A DNA stretch of 64,000 nucleotides from Mesorhizobium sp. LHD-90 (GTDB taxonomy: Bacteria; Pseudomonadota; Alphaproteobacteria; Rhizobiales; Rhizobiaceae). Positions 45,194-52,968 of this stretch are shown in pieces (the stretch's first letter is position 1; each line of letters begins with the position of its first letter). Under the pieces are notes generated by a model that was given only the letters and a program-made list of their open reading frames with translations, had not been told where the DNA came from and searched no databases. The stretch is from contig NZ_JAVFVV010000012.1 in assembly GCF_030929505.1 (NCBI RefSeq), positions 150,770 through 214,769 on the forward strand. Direction: 5' to 3'. The position numbers and the translations under genes were made by a program.

Positions 45194-45589
45194 ATGCACA
45201 CGATCCTTCAGCCGGAAGGTTGGGCCAAGCCCATCGGCTACGCCAACGGCGTCGCAGCTCGCGGGCGGCAGGTGTTCGTCGCCGGCCAGGTCGGCTGGAA
45301 CGGCCAATGCCAGTGGGAGACCGACGATTTCGCCGGACAGGTGCGACAGACGCTTCAGAATGTCGTCGCGGTGCTTTCCGAGGCGGGCGCCGGGCCGGAA
45401 CACATCACCTCGATGACCTGGTATTTCACCGATAAGACCGAATATCTGGCCAATCTCAAGGGCATAGGCCAGGCCTACCGAGAAATCATCGGCCGCAATT
45501 TCCCGGCGATGGCCGCCATGCAGGTGGTGGCGCTGGTCGAGGACCGCGCGAAAATCGAGATTCAGGCGATCGCAGTCGTTCCGGAGTGA
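45194..45589 (+). CDS. RidA-family protein of the tryptophan/anthranilate cluster
   Basis: The 131-residue protein has YjgF/RidA features: GRQVFVAGQVGWNGQCQW, QVRQTLQNVVAVLSEAGAGPEHITSMTWYF and a C-terminal KIEIQAIAVVPE. The ATG at 45194 has AGGAG 6 bases upstream. RidA proteins act on enamines, imines or related labile nitrogen compounds. The product expected from anthraniloyl-CoA monooxygenase/reductase is an enamine-type ring, so deamination of that product is a reasonable guess. Last gene of the plus-strand unit. Confidence 0.85.
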   Translation: MHTILQPEGWAKPIGYANGVAARGRQVFVAGQVGWNGQCQWETDDFAGQVRQTLQNVVAVLSEAGAGPEHITSMTWYFTDKTEYLANLKGIGQAYREIIGRNFPAMAAMQVVALVEDRAKIEIQAIAVVPE

Positions 45590-45607
45590 AGTCGGGTCAC
45601 TAACACC

Positions 45608-47068
45608 TTAGTCGACCACTGCTTCCGCCTCGATCTCGACCTCGTAATCGCCGATCAGGGCTCCGGTTTCGATCAAGGTATTGGCCGGCTTGATGTCGCC
45701 GAACACGCAGCCATGGGCGCGCGACACAGGCTCCCATTGGGCGGCGTCGCGCAAATAGATGCGGGTGCGAACGACATCCTCCAGCGAGCCACCGAGTGCC
45801 GAAATGGAAGCGGCGATCTTGTCGAGGATGTAGGTGGTCTGAGCGCCGGCGTCGCCGGGCGCGATGCAGCGGTCGGCGGCATGCGTGGCCGTGGTGCCCG
45901 ACACGCAAATGGTGTCCTTGACCCGCACGGCGCGGCTGTAGCCGGCGATCGGTTCCCAGACGCTGCCCGACGAGACCTGGCTGCGGCCCGGCCGGCCGGG
46001 CACCGGCTCCGCGGTATAGATCGACGGGATGGTATCGAGGTGATGGCTCAAATCGCCGGAGGCGGTGAGATAGGGCGGCCTGCGGTATTCGTCGCCGCAG
46101 TCGCCGGGAATGGGTTTGGTAGCGGCGAAAGCGGCGTCCAGGGCAGCACGATCCTCGGCGTTCAGCGAGAATCCAAAAACCTTCAGATTGTCGGCACGGT
46201 GCTCGCTCTCGCCGAGACGCGCGCCAACGATCGCGGCGGCAACGGCATTGTGGTCCAGTACCCAGCGAGTGGCAACGTTGGAGACCGACACGCCATGTTT
46301 TCGCCCGATTGCGGCGGCGGCGCGCAGAATGCCCTGGAAAGCTTCCCAGCCGCCGGCCGTGTCGATGAAGCGCTTGTATTTGGAGCGGCTCCAGTCAGTG
46401 ATTGCGGTGGGCTCCGGCCGGCCGAGCCATCTGTCGGCGAGGAAGCCGCCGCACAGAGTGCCGTAAGCGAGCAGTTTCACCCCCCTCGCCCGGCAGAGGT
46501 CCGACAGGGCGCCGGCGGCGCGGCGGTCGACCAGCGAGAAAGACACCTGATTGGTGGCGATCGGCACGCCGTCGGCCAGCGCCAGCGCCAGATGCGCGGC
46601 GTCGAAATTGGTGACGCCGATCGCGCCGATCAGCCCTTCCTCCTTTAGCCGCGCCATCTCGTGCAGGGCATCGAGCCAGGCGGGATGCTCAAAGGTCCAC
46701 CAGTGGAACTGAAGCAGGTCGACCTTGTCGACGCCAAGCCGGTCGAGGCGTTCCCGCACGCCCTTGCGGACGATGTCGGCCGTCATAGAACCGGGCTCCG
46801 GGCACCATTTCGTTAAGGCAACGGGCCGTGGGTCGTGCTGGTAGCGGGCGAGCAGCCGCCCCGTGATCAGTTCGGCACTGCCATAATGATCGGCCATGTC
46901 GAACGTGTCGAAGCCGGTACGGGCATAGGCGTCGAGCGCGTCGGCGCCCTGCTCCGGGTCGAGCAGCGTGCCGTCCTTTTCGAGGTCGGCGACCTGCCAC
47001 AGGCCGCAGACAAGGCGGCTGATCGACAGGATTTCATCAAGCGCGATGCGGTCAGGGATTGCCGGCAC
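45608..47068 (-). CDS. Aldo/keto reductase-RidA fusion protein
   Basis: The 486-residue protein joins two domains. Residues 1 to about 325 are an aldo/keto reductase barrel: catalytic Asp/Tyr in FDTFDMADHYGSAE, Lys in VALTKWCPE, His in LLQFHWW, and a cofactor region AIVGARLGESEH. Residues about 345-486 are a RidA domain: VKDTICVSGTTATHA, LDKIAASISALGGSLEDVVRTRIYL and a final YEVEIEAEAVVD. A fused imine hydrolase and carbonyl reductase could deaminate an intermediate and then reduce the released carbonyl. It is last in the liv operon, overlapping livM by 17 bases. Confidence 0.88.
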   Translation of the reverse strand: MPAIPDRIALDEILSISRLVCGLWQVADLEKDGTLLDPEQGADALDAYARTGFDTFDMADHYGSAELITGRLLARYQHDPRPVALTKWCPEPGSMTADIVRKGVRERLDRLGVDKVDLLQFHWWTFEHPAWLDALHEMARLKEEGLIGAIGVTNFDAAHLALALADGVPIATNQVSFSLVDRRAAGALSDLCRARGVKLLAYGTLCGGFLADRWLGRPEPTAITDWSRSKYKRFIDTAGGWEAFQGILRAAAAIGRKHGVSVSNVATRWVLDHNAVAAAIVGARLGESEHRADNLKVFGFSLNAEDRAALDAAFAATKPIPGDCGDEYRRPPYLTASGDLSHHLDTIPSIYTAEPVPGRPGRSQVSSGSVWEPIAGYSRAVRVKDTICVSGTTATHAADRCIAPGDAGAQTTYILDKIAASISALGGSLEDVVRTRIYLRDAAQWEPVSRAHGCVFGDIKPANTLIETGALIGDYEVEIEAEAVVD

Positions 47069-48068
47069 GGGACGTCTCCTTGTCGGTTGGTTGCGGCCCG
47101 GCGCGGCGCAATTGCGACAACCGGCCGAGATGACGCGAGACGACGCGCTCCTCGCCCAGAATGCCGCGCGGGCGCAGCAGCAGGATGGCGCAGAGGGCGA
47201 CGCCGATCATGACGATCTGCAAGGCGGCGGCGCGCGCCTGCTCACCCGGCGGGAACAGTGCGGCGAACGCGCCGGCAGATCCGGCCCATATGCCCCAGAC
47301 GAGCACCGCGCCGAGGATGGCGCCGCGATTGTTGCCGGAACCGCCGACGATCAGCATGGCCCAGACCTGGAAGGTCAGCATCGGCACATAATTGTCCGGC
47401 GCGATGAAGCCGATGAAATGCGCCTGTGCAGCGCCTGCCAGCCCCATGATACCGCCACCGATGGCAAAGGCCTGGAGACGGAATTTCGTAGCGTTCTTGC
47501 CCAGCGCGCGGGCCGCCGCCTCGTCCTCGCGGATGGCGCGGAGCACGCGGCCCCACGGGCTACGCACGAGGCGTTCGAGCGCGAGGTAGAGCGCTACGAC
47601 GACAGCGGCGAGCAGCGCCAGGTTGGCGAGGGAGAAGGCGAGCGGATTGCCGGCCAGGTCGGCGAATGGACGGGGAATGAAGCCGATACCGAACGGCCCG
47701 CCGGTAACCGGCTCGAGGTTGAGGGCGACGAGTTGCACGGCGACGGCGACGCCGAAAGTGGCGATGGCGAGATAGTCGGCGCGCAGGCGGATGGTCAGCG
47801 CTCCGATAAGGAAGGAGACCAGCCCGGCGGCGAGCGCCGCACCCAGCCAGCCAACGGCGATCGGCATGCCGAAGCCGCCGAAACGCTCCGGCGTGTCCGG
47901 CGTGGTCAGCAACGCCGATACATAGGCGCCGATAGCCACGAAGCCGGCGACGCCGACATTGAACAGGCCGGTCTGGCCCCATTGCACGTTCAGCCCCAGG
48001 CACATGATGGCGTAGGTCAGCGCCATGGTCAGGAAGAAGGCCGCGTAGGCGACCAGTTCAACGCTCAT
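47052..48068 (-). CDS. livM: Branched-chain amino acid-type ABC transporter permease
   Basis: The 338-residue LivM-type permease has about eight to ten membrane helices, the conserved GLFNVGVAGFVAIGAYVSALL (about residues 34-54), and the coupling region RAIREDEAAARALGKNATKFRLQAFAI. It pairs with LivH. In this locus the solute is more likely a catabolic substrate than a standard amino acid, as the system is co-encoded with an oxidoreductase and a GntR regulator. The ATG at 48068 overlaps the livH stop by 4 bases. Confidence 0.91.
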   Translation of the reverse strand: MSVELVAYAAFFLTMALTYAIMCLGLNVQWGQTGLFNVGVAGFVAIGAYVSALLTTPDTPERFGGFGMPIAVGWLGAALAAGLVSFLIGALTIRLRADYLAIATFGVAVAVQLVALNLEPVTGGPFGIGFIPRPFADLAGNPLAFSLANLALLAAVVVALYLALERLVRSPWGRVLRAIREDEAAARALGKNATKFRLQAFAIGGGIMGLAGAAQAHFIGFIAPDNYVPMLTFQVWAMLIVGGSGNNRGAILGAVLVWGIWAGSAGAFAALFPPGEQARAAALQIVMIGVALCAILLLRPRGILGEERVVSRHLGRLSQLRRAGPQPTDKETSRAGNP

Positions 48069-48976
48069 TCCGGCCTCCCGAAAATGCCTTGCGGGCGGAT
48101 GAGCAGGACAAGAACGAGGATGACGAAGGCGATGGCGGCTCGCCATTCGGCGCCGATCAGTTGCACGGCAAAGGCCTCGGAAAGGCCGACGATCAGCCCG
48201 GCGAGCATGGCGCCGGGAACGCTGCCGATGCCGCCGAGGATAGCGGCGGCGAAGAGCGGCAGCAGCAGGTCGAGACCCATCTGCGGCCGCACCTGCACCA
48301 GCAGGCCGGCGCTTATGCCGGCGACGGCGGCGAGCCCCGCGCCGAGCAGCCAGACCACGCGGACCACCTTGCGCACCTCGATGCCGACGACGCCCGCCAG
48401 CGCCGGGTTTTCGCTGACGGCGCGCATCGAACGACCGATCGCGGTGCGGGTCAAAAGCAGGTGGATGGCGACCACCAGCACGGCCGCGACGGCCAGGGAC
48501 AGAAGCTGGTCGGGCGTCGCGCGAATACCGCCGCCGAGCGGCAGGGCGATCTGCAGCGCCTGTGTGTAATAGGCCGGCTTCGACGTGAAGATGAATTCGA
48601 GCAGGCTGCGCAGCGTCAGCGCCGCGCCGAAACTCGCCATGACCATGATGATGACGGTGCTACGCTGACTCCGCAGCCGGCCGAACAGCAGCGCGTCGAC
48701 GACCAGCGCAAGGCCGCCGGTGAGCGCCACGGCCGCGAGCAGGCCGATCGGCAGCGCCCAACCGAACGAGAACGGGCCGATCGGCGCCAGGAAACCGCCG
48801 GAAACCGCGCCGAGAACGCCGGCGACGGCAAGCGCGAAATAGGCGCCCCAGGCGATGAGCTCGCCATGTGCGAAATTGGCGAAGCGCAGGATCGAATAGG
48901 TCAGCGTCACGCCGACAGCCCCAAGTCCGATCATCGAGCCGGTGATGAGCCCATCCATGAGCGCCTGCGGGTTCAC
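48065..48976 (-). CDS. livH: Branched-chain amino acid-type ABC transporter permease
   Basis: The 303-residue LivH-type permease has the N-terminal GLITGSMIGLGAVGVTLTYSILRFANFAHGEL signature, about eight membrane helices and the coupling loop RAVSENPALAGVVGIEVRKVV. It overlaps livF and livM by 4 bases each, which supports stoichiometric co-translation. Confidence 0.92.
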   Translation of the reverse strand: MNPQALMDGLITGSMIGLGAVGVTLTYSILRFANFAHGELIAWGAYFALAVAGVLGAVSGGFLAPIGPFSFGWALPIGLLAAVALTGGLALVVDALLFGRLRSQRSTVIIMVMASFGAALTLRSLLEFIFTSKPAYYTQALQIALPLGGGIRATPDQLLSLAVAAVLVVAIHLLLTRTAIGRSMRAVSENPALAGVVGIEVRKVVRVVWLLGAGLAAVAGISAGLLVQVRPQMGLDLLLPLFAAAILGGIGSVPGAMLAGLIVGLSEAFAVQLIGAEWRAAIAFVILVLVLLIRPQGIFGRPE

Positions 48977-49716
48977 GACGCCCTCCGCTCGTGGCGCACG
49001 CCGAGATAGAGTTCGGCGACGATCGGGTCGTCGGCCAGCGTCGCAGCCGGACCCTCGTGGCGCACGAGGCCTTCGACCAGGATGACGGCGCGGTCGGCGA
49101 TGGCGAGCGCCGCCTTCACGTTCTGCTCGACCAGGATGATGGTGACGCCGGCCTGGTTGATCGATTTGAGCCGGGAAAACACTTCGCCGACGATTTTCGG
49201 CGACAGGCCGGCCGAGGGCTCGTCGAGGATCAGCACTGCGGGCTCGACGATCAGGGCGCGAGCAACAGCCAGCATCTGGCGCTGGCCACCGGAAAGCTGC
49301 CCCGCCCGCAGCGACGGCCGCGCCGCGAGGTCAGGGAACATTTTATAGAGGTCGGCGATGCGTCGCGCCTGCCGCTCCCTCGGCAGGATGTCGGCAGCCA
49401 GCCGCAGATTGTCCTCGATGGTCAGCGTCGCGAAGATGTTTTCGGTCTGCGGCACGAAAGCCAAGCCATGCCGGATTTTTTCATGTGCGGGAACGTCGGT
49501 GATGTCCGCGCCGCCCAGCAGCGCCGTTCCGGAGTGGATGGGAACAAGGCCGGCGATGGCCTTGACGAAAGTCGACTTGCCCGCGCCGTTGGGGCCGAGG
49601 ACGACGACCAGTTCACCCTTGCGGACGGAGAAATCGACGCCACGCACGATCGGCAGGTCGCGCTCGTAGCCGGCGACGAGGTTTTGTGTAGCAAGCGCCG
49701 GCTGAGACGTACTCAT
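48973..49716 (-). CDS. livF: Branched-chain amino acid-type ABC transporter ATPase
   Basis: The 247-residue LivF-type ATPase has Walker A GPNGAGKSTFVKAIAG (about residues 39-54), signature LSGGQRQMLAVARAL, Walker B VLILDEPSAGLSP and the switch His replaced by Gln-Asn in VEQNVKAAL, as normal for LivF. The start at 49716 overlaps the livG stop by 4 bases. Confidence 0.92.
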   Translation of the reverse strand: MSTSQPALATQNLVAGYERDLPIVRGVDFSVRKGELVVVLGPNGAGKSTFVKAIAGLVPIHSGTALLGGADITDVPAHEKIRHGLAFVPQTENIFATLTIEDNLRLAADILPRERQARRIADLYKMFPDLAARPSLRAGQLSGGQRQMLAVARALIVEPAVLILDEPSAGLSPKIVGEVFSRLKSINQAGVTIILVEQNVKAALAIADRAVILVEGLVRHEGPAATLADDPIVAELYLGVRHERRAS

Positions 49717-50510
49717 GCCGCCACTCCGCCGAGATAGGCATCGACCACGGCCGGATCGCGCGACACGTCGGCCGGTGCACCCTCGGTGAGATAGCGGCCG
49801 GCGGCCATGACGACGACGCGCCCGCACAGCCGCGACACCATCTCCATATTGTGCTCGATCAGCAGGATCGATTTTCCCCGGGCGTTGAGGTCGAGCACGC
49901 GGTCGATGATAAGTTCGAGCAGCGTCGGGTTAACGCCCGCCGCCGGCTCGTCGAGCAGAATCGCCTGCGGGTCGGCCATCAGGATGCGCGCCAGTTCGAG
50001 CAGTTTTCGCTGGCCGCCGGAAAGCACCCGCGCCGGCTCGCCCTCTAGATGCGACAGAGTGACGAAGTCCAGCAGCGACCGCGCTTTCTCGACAGCCGCC
50101 CTCTCCTCCGCCGCCACGCGGCCGGGCCGCAAGAAATTCATCCAGATGCTCTCGCCGGCCTGGTGTTGGCCACCGGCCAGCACGTTTTCCAGCACCGTCA
50201 TCTCTGCGAAAGGTTTTGGGATCTGGAAGGTGCGGCCAACGCCGCGCTCTATGCGCCGCTCCGGGCCGCGCCGCGACAGATCCTCGCCGGCAACGACGAT
50301 CGTACCGGCGGTCGGTTTCAGGCTGCCGGCCAGCAGGTTGAACAAAGTCGTCTTGCCGGCGCCGTTGGGGCCGATCAACCCCAGCATCTCGCCTCGTGCC
50401 AATGAGATCGACATGCCGTCGACAGCCCGCAGCCCGCCGAACTGTTTCACCAGCCCGCGCGCCTCGATGAGGGGGGACGTCGGACCGTGTTGCGCTCCTG
50501 CCTTTGGCAT
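49713..50510 (-). CDS. livG: Branched-chain amino acid-type ABC transporter ATPase
   Basis: The 265-residue LivG-type ATPase has Walker A GPNGAGKTTLFNLLAG (about residues 49-64), the LivG-specific GRTFQIPKPFAEMTVLENV, signature LSGGQRKLLELARIL, Walker B AILLDEPAAGVNP and IEHNMEMV. It is the first gene of the minus-strand liv operon, and its upstream region faces the GntR gene across a 254-base gap. Confidence 0.92.
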   Translation of the reverse strand: MPKAGAQHGPTSPLIEARGLVKQFGGLRAVDGMSISLARGEMLGLIGPNGAGKTTLFNLLAGSLKPTAGTIVVAGEDLSRRGPERRIERGVGRTFQIPKPFAEMTVLENVLAGGQHQAGESIWMNFLRPGRVAAEERAAVEKARSLLDFVTLSHLEGEPARVLSGGQRKLLELARILMADPQAILLDEPAAGVNPTLLELIIDRVLDLNARGKSILLIEHNMEMVSRLCGRVVVMAAGRYLTEGAPADVSRDPAVVDAYLGGVAA

Positions 50511-50540
50511 GTGGGTGGCCGCGAATTTTTGATAGATGAT

Positions 50541-50552
50541 GTTTGATCAAAC
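50541..50552. promoter_or_regulatory. Candidate GntR operator upstream of livG
   Basis: GTTTGATCAAAC is a perfect 12-base palindrome 31 bases upstream of the livG start, in the AT-rich part of the divergent liv/gntR gap. FCD-type GntR regulators bind short palindromes with a TGAT/ATCA-like core, and such a regulator is encoded on the other side of the gap. The rest of the gap (50553-50764) shows no clear feature. Confidence 0.5.
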
Positions 50553-50764
50553 TTTACAGCGAAGAACATTGCAACTAGAAAATTGAGGATTGTCGGCTCA
50601 CGGCTCTGACGGCGGCGACCAATGTCCGATCGGCGAAATGCAGTCCGCGAATTTTATGACGAGCGCTGGCTGCTTGCGGCATCGGGTGCGGTTGCGACGC
50701 ATAGGATCAGCACACAGCGCTTCGGCGCCAACTTTCAAGACAAATGCGCCACGGGTCATTCCAC

Positions 50765-51481
50765 ATGAGCCGGCGCGGCGCGCTTTCTCCGGTGGGGCGT
50801 GAGACGCTGCACGACCGCGTCTATTCGGAACTGCGCCGCTCGCTGATCCACGGCATGTTCGACGCCGGCGACATGCTGCGCATCCAGGACCTCGCGGAAA
50901 CCTTGCAGACCAGCACCATGCCGGTGCGCGAGGCCCTGGGGCGGCTGGTTTCTGAACAGGCGCTGGAGGCGCTGCCCAACCGCACCGTGCGCGTGCCGCT
51001 GATCACCCGCGAGCGGCTCGATGACCTCGCCCGCGCCCGCCGGCTGATCGAGGGCCAAGTCACGGCGCTGGCGCTGCCCCGGCTGACGGCCGACGATTTT
51101 TCCCGCCTGCGCCACTTGACCGAGGATTGCGAGGAGGCCTTCCGCAAGGTGGACGAGGACAAGGCGCATCACACGTCGGAACTCAACCACGATTTCCATT
51201 TCTACATCTATCGCGCCGCCGGATCGCCGGTGCTGATCCCGATCGTCGAAAGCCTGTGGCTGCAATCCGGTCCCTATGTGCGCGCCGCCGCGCAGATCCA
51301 CGACGAGCACCGCGACATCTCTGCCACGCACTACCACTGGGCGCTGATCGAGGCGCTGGAGCGAGGCGACGAGGCGGGTTCGGTCGCGGCCCTCACCGAC
51401 GACATCACCCGCTCGTTCAACCTCGTGCGCAGCCGCCTCGATGCCGACGACACGAAAGAGAGGAGCGTGGCCTATGGCTGA
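50765..51481 (+). CDS. GntR-family regulator (FadR/FCD subfamily)
   Basis: The 238-residue protein has an N-terminal winged helix (LHDRVYSELRRSLIHGMFDAGDML, LAETLQTSTMPVREALGRLVSEQALEALPNRTVRVP) and an all-helical FCD effector domain with metal-site-type His residues (LNHDFHFYIYRAAGS, THYHWALIEALERGD). It most likely controls the divergent liv operon and its own downstream genes. An ATG 7 codons upstream (50744) is possible; neither start has a strong ribosome-binding site. The stop overlaps the TIGR04076 gene. Confidence 0.9.
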   Translation: MSRRGALSPVGRETLHDRVYSELRRSLIHGMFDAGDMLRIQDLAETLQTSTMPVREALGRLVSEQALEALPNRTVRVPLITRERLDDLARARRLIEGQVTALALPRLTADDFSRLRHLTEDCEEAFRKVDEDKAHHTSELNHDFHFYIYRAAGSPVLIPIVESLWLQSGPYVRAAAQIHDEHRDISATHYHWALIEALERGDEAGSVAALTDDITRSFNLVRSRLDADDTKERSVAYG

Positions 51482-51821
51482 GCGCGACGATTCCTTCGAC
51501 CTGTTCGACCTGCGCGTCGAGGTGGTGGCCGACGAGGGCGCGAAGATCTATTGCGGCGCCAAGGTCGGCGATCATTTCGAACTGCGCGGCGAGATGCTGC
51601 ACCTGCCCCCCGGCCAGGGCATCTCGATCTATTCGCTGTCGTCCGTGCTCCCGCTTCTCGCCGCCAAGCAGCGGCCCACGCACAAAAACGACTGGATGAC
51701 CACGGACGCCGAGATCGCCTGCCCCGACCCGCATTGCGGATCGCGGCTCAGGATCACGCGGCTCGGGCTGCGCCGCTTCAGCCATGCCGAGACCACGGCG
51801 GTGCCGCTCGATGACGAATGA
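51474..51821 (+). CDS. TIGR04076-family small protein
   Basis: The 115-residue protein has the TIGR04076 pattern: an N-terminal strand pair RVEVVADEGAKIYCGAKVGDHFEL with Cys and Gly, a middle segment ending in WMTTDAEIACPDPHCGSRLRI, and conserved Cys residues in CPDPHC that could hold a metal. The function of the family is unknown; members often sit beside aldo/keto reductases and other oxidoreductases, as here. It overlaps the GntR gene by 8 bases and ends 10 bases before the reductase start. Confidence 0.75.
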   Translation: MAERDDSFDLFDLRVEVVADEGAKIYCGAKVGDHFELRGEMLHLPPGQGISIYSLSSVLPLLAAKQRPTHKNDWMTTDAEIACPDPHCGSRLRITRLGLRRFSHAETTAVPLDDE

Positions 51822-51831
51822 GGCGACGACC

Positions 51832-52881
51832 ATGCAGCGCATAAAACTCGCGCCGGACTATGAGATCTCTCGGGTCATCCGCGGCGGCTGGCAGATGGCG
51901 TCAGGCCACGGCGCGGTGCGCAGCGACGATCCCGTCGCCGACCTGATCGCCTTCGCCGACGCCGGCATAACCACCTTCGACTGCGCCGACATCTATACCG
52001 GCGTCGAGGACCTGATCGGCCGTTTCCGTCTCCGCTACCGCGACCTGCGCGGGCAGGAGGCGCTGGACCACATCAAGGTGCACACCAAATTCGTGCCCGA
52101 CCTCGAAATCCTGCCGCGCATAAGCAAAAGCCAGGTGGAAAGCCTGATCGACCAGTCGCTGCGGCGGCTAAAGATGGAACGGCTCGATCTCGTGCAGTTC
52201 CACTGGTGGGATTATGCGGCGGACCGCTGGCTGGAAACGTCGGTCTGGCTGGAGGAACTACGGCGGGCCGGCAAGATCCACAAGGTCAGCGCCACCAATT
52301 TCGACACCGGCCGCATGCTGCAAATGATCGAGGCCGGCGTGCCGCTGACCTCCATGCAGGTGCAGTATTCCCTGCTCGACAACCGCCCGGCAAAACGCAA
52401 GGTCGCTGCCGCGATCGAGCATGGCGTCTCGCTGCTCTGCTACGGAACGGTGGCGGGGGGCTTCCTCGGCGACCGCTGGCTGGGCGTGGCCGAGCCTGAT
52501 GATGCGCTGGAGAACCGGTCGCTGGTCAAATACAAATTGATTATCGACGACATCGGCGGCTGGGATCTTTTCCAGGCGCTGCTGAGAACCCTGCGTGGCA
52601 TCGCCGACCGGCATGGCGTCGACATCGCCACGGTCGCAAGTGCGGCGATGCTATCCCGTCCGGCTGTGGCGGGCGTCATCGTCGGGGCGCGCACCCGCGA
52701 CCATCTCGATGCCAATCTCGCCATTTCCGACGTCGCGCTGACTGAGCAAGACAATGCGGGGATCACCGCTGTGCTGGCGGGCGCAAAGGAACTGGAGCAT
52801 GACGTCTACACGCTGGAGCGCGACCGACACGGCCGCCACGGCTCGATCATGAAATACAATCTGAACAAGGGGGCCGCCTGA
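51832..52881 (+). CDS. Aldo/keto reductase
   Basis: The 349-residue barrel enzyme has the catalytic Asp/Tyr in FDCADIYTGVED, Lys in IKVHTKFVPD and His in LVQFHWWDY, plus the cofactor region GVIVGARTRDHL. It is a paralogue of the reductase part of the AKR-RidA fusion encoded 5 kb away (shared FHWW and YGT-GGFL-DRWLG segments) but has no RidA domain. The ATG at 51832 has GAGG upstream; an ATG at 51811 overlaps the previous gene. Confidence 0.9.
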   Translation: MQRIKLAPDYEISRVIRGGWQMASGHGAVRSDDPVADLIAFADAGITTFDCADIYTGVEDLIGRFRLRYRDLRGQEALDHIKVHTKFVPDLEILPRISKSQVESLIDQSLRRLKMERLDLVQFHWWDYAADRWLETSVWLEELRRAGKIHKVSATNFDTGRMLQMIEAGVPLTSMQVQYSLLDNRPAKRKVAAAIEHGVSLLCYGTVAGGFLGDRWLGVAEPDDALENRSLVKYKLIIDDIGGWDLFQALLRTLRGIADRHGVDIATVASAAMLSRPAVAGVIVGARTRDHLDANLAISDVALTEQDNAGITAVLAGAKELEHDVYTLERDRHGRHGSIMKYNLNKGAA

Positions 52882-52968
52882 CGCCCGCGCCAGGCGACCC
52901 GGACTGACTTTTATCTGCAAATGAACCAACGGCCGCCGGGAGTCGGTCAAACCAGAAGGGGAACTGAC

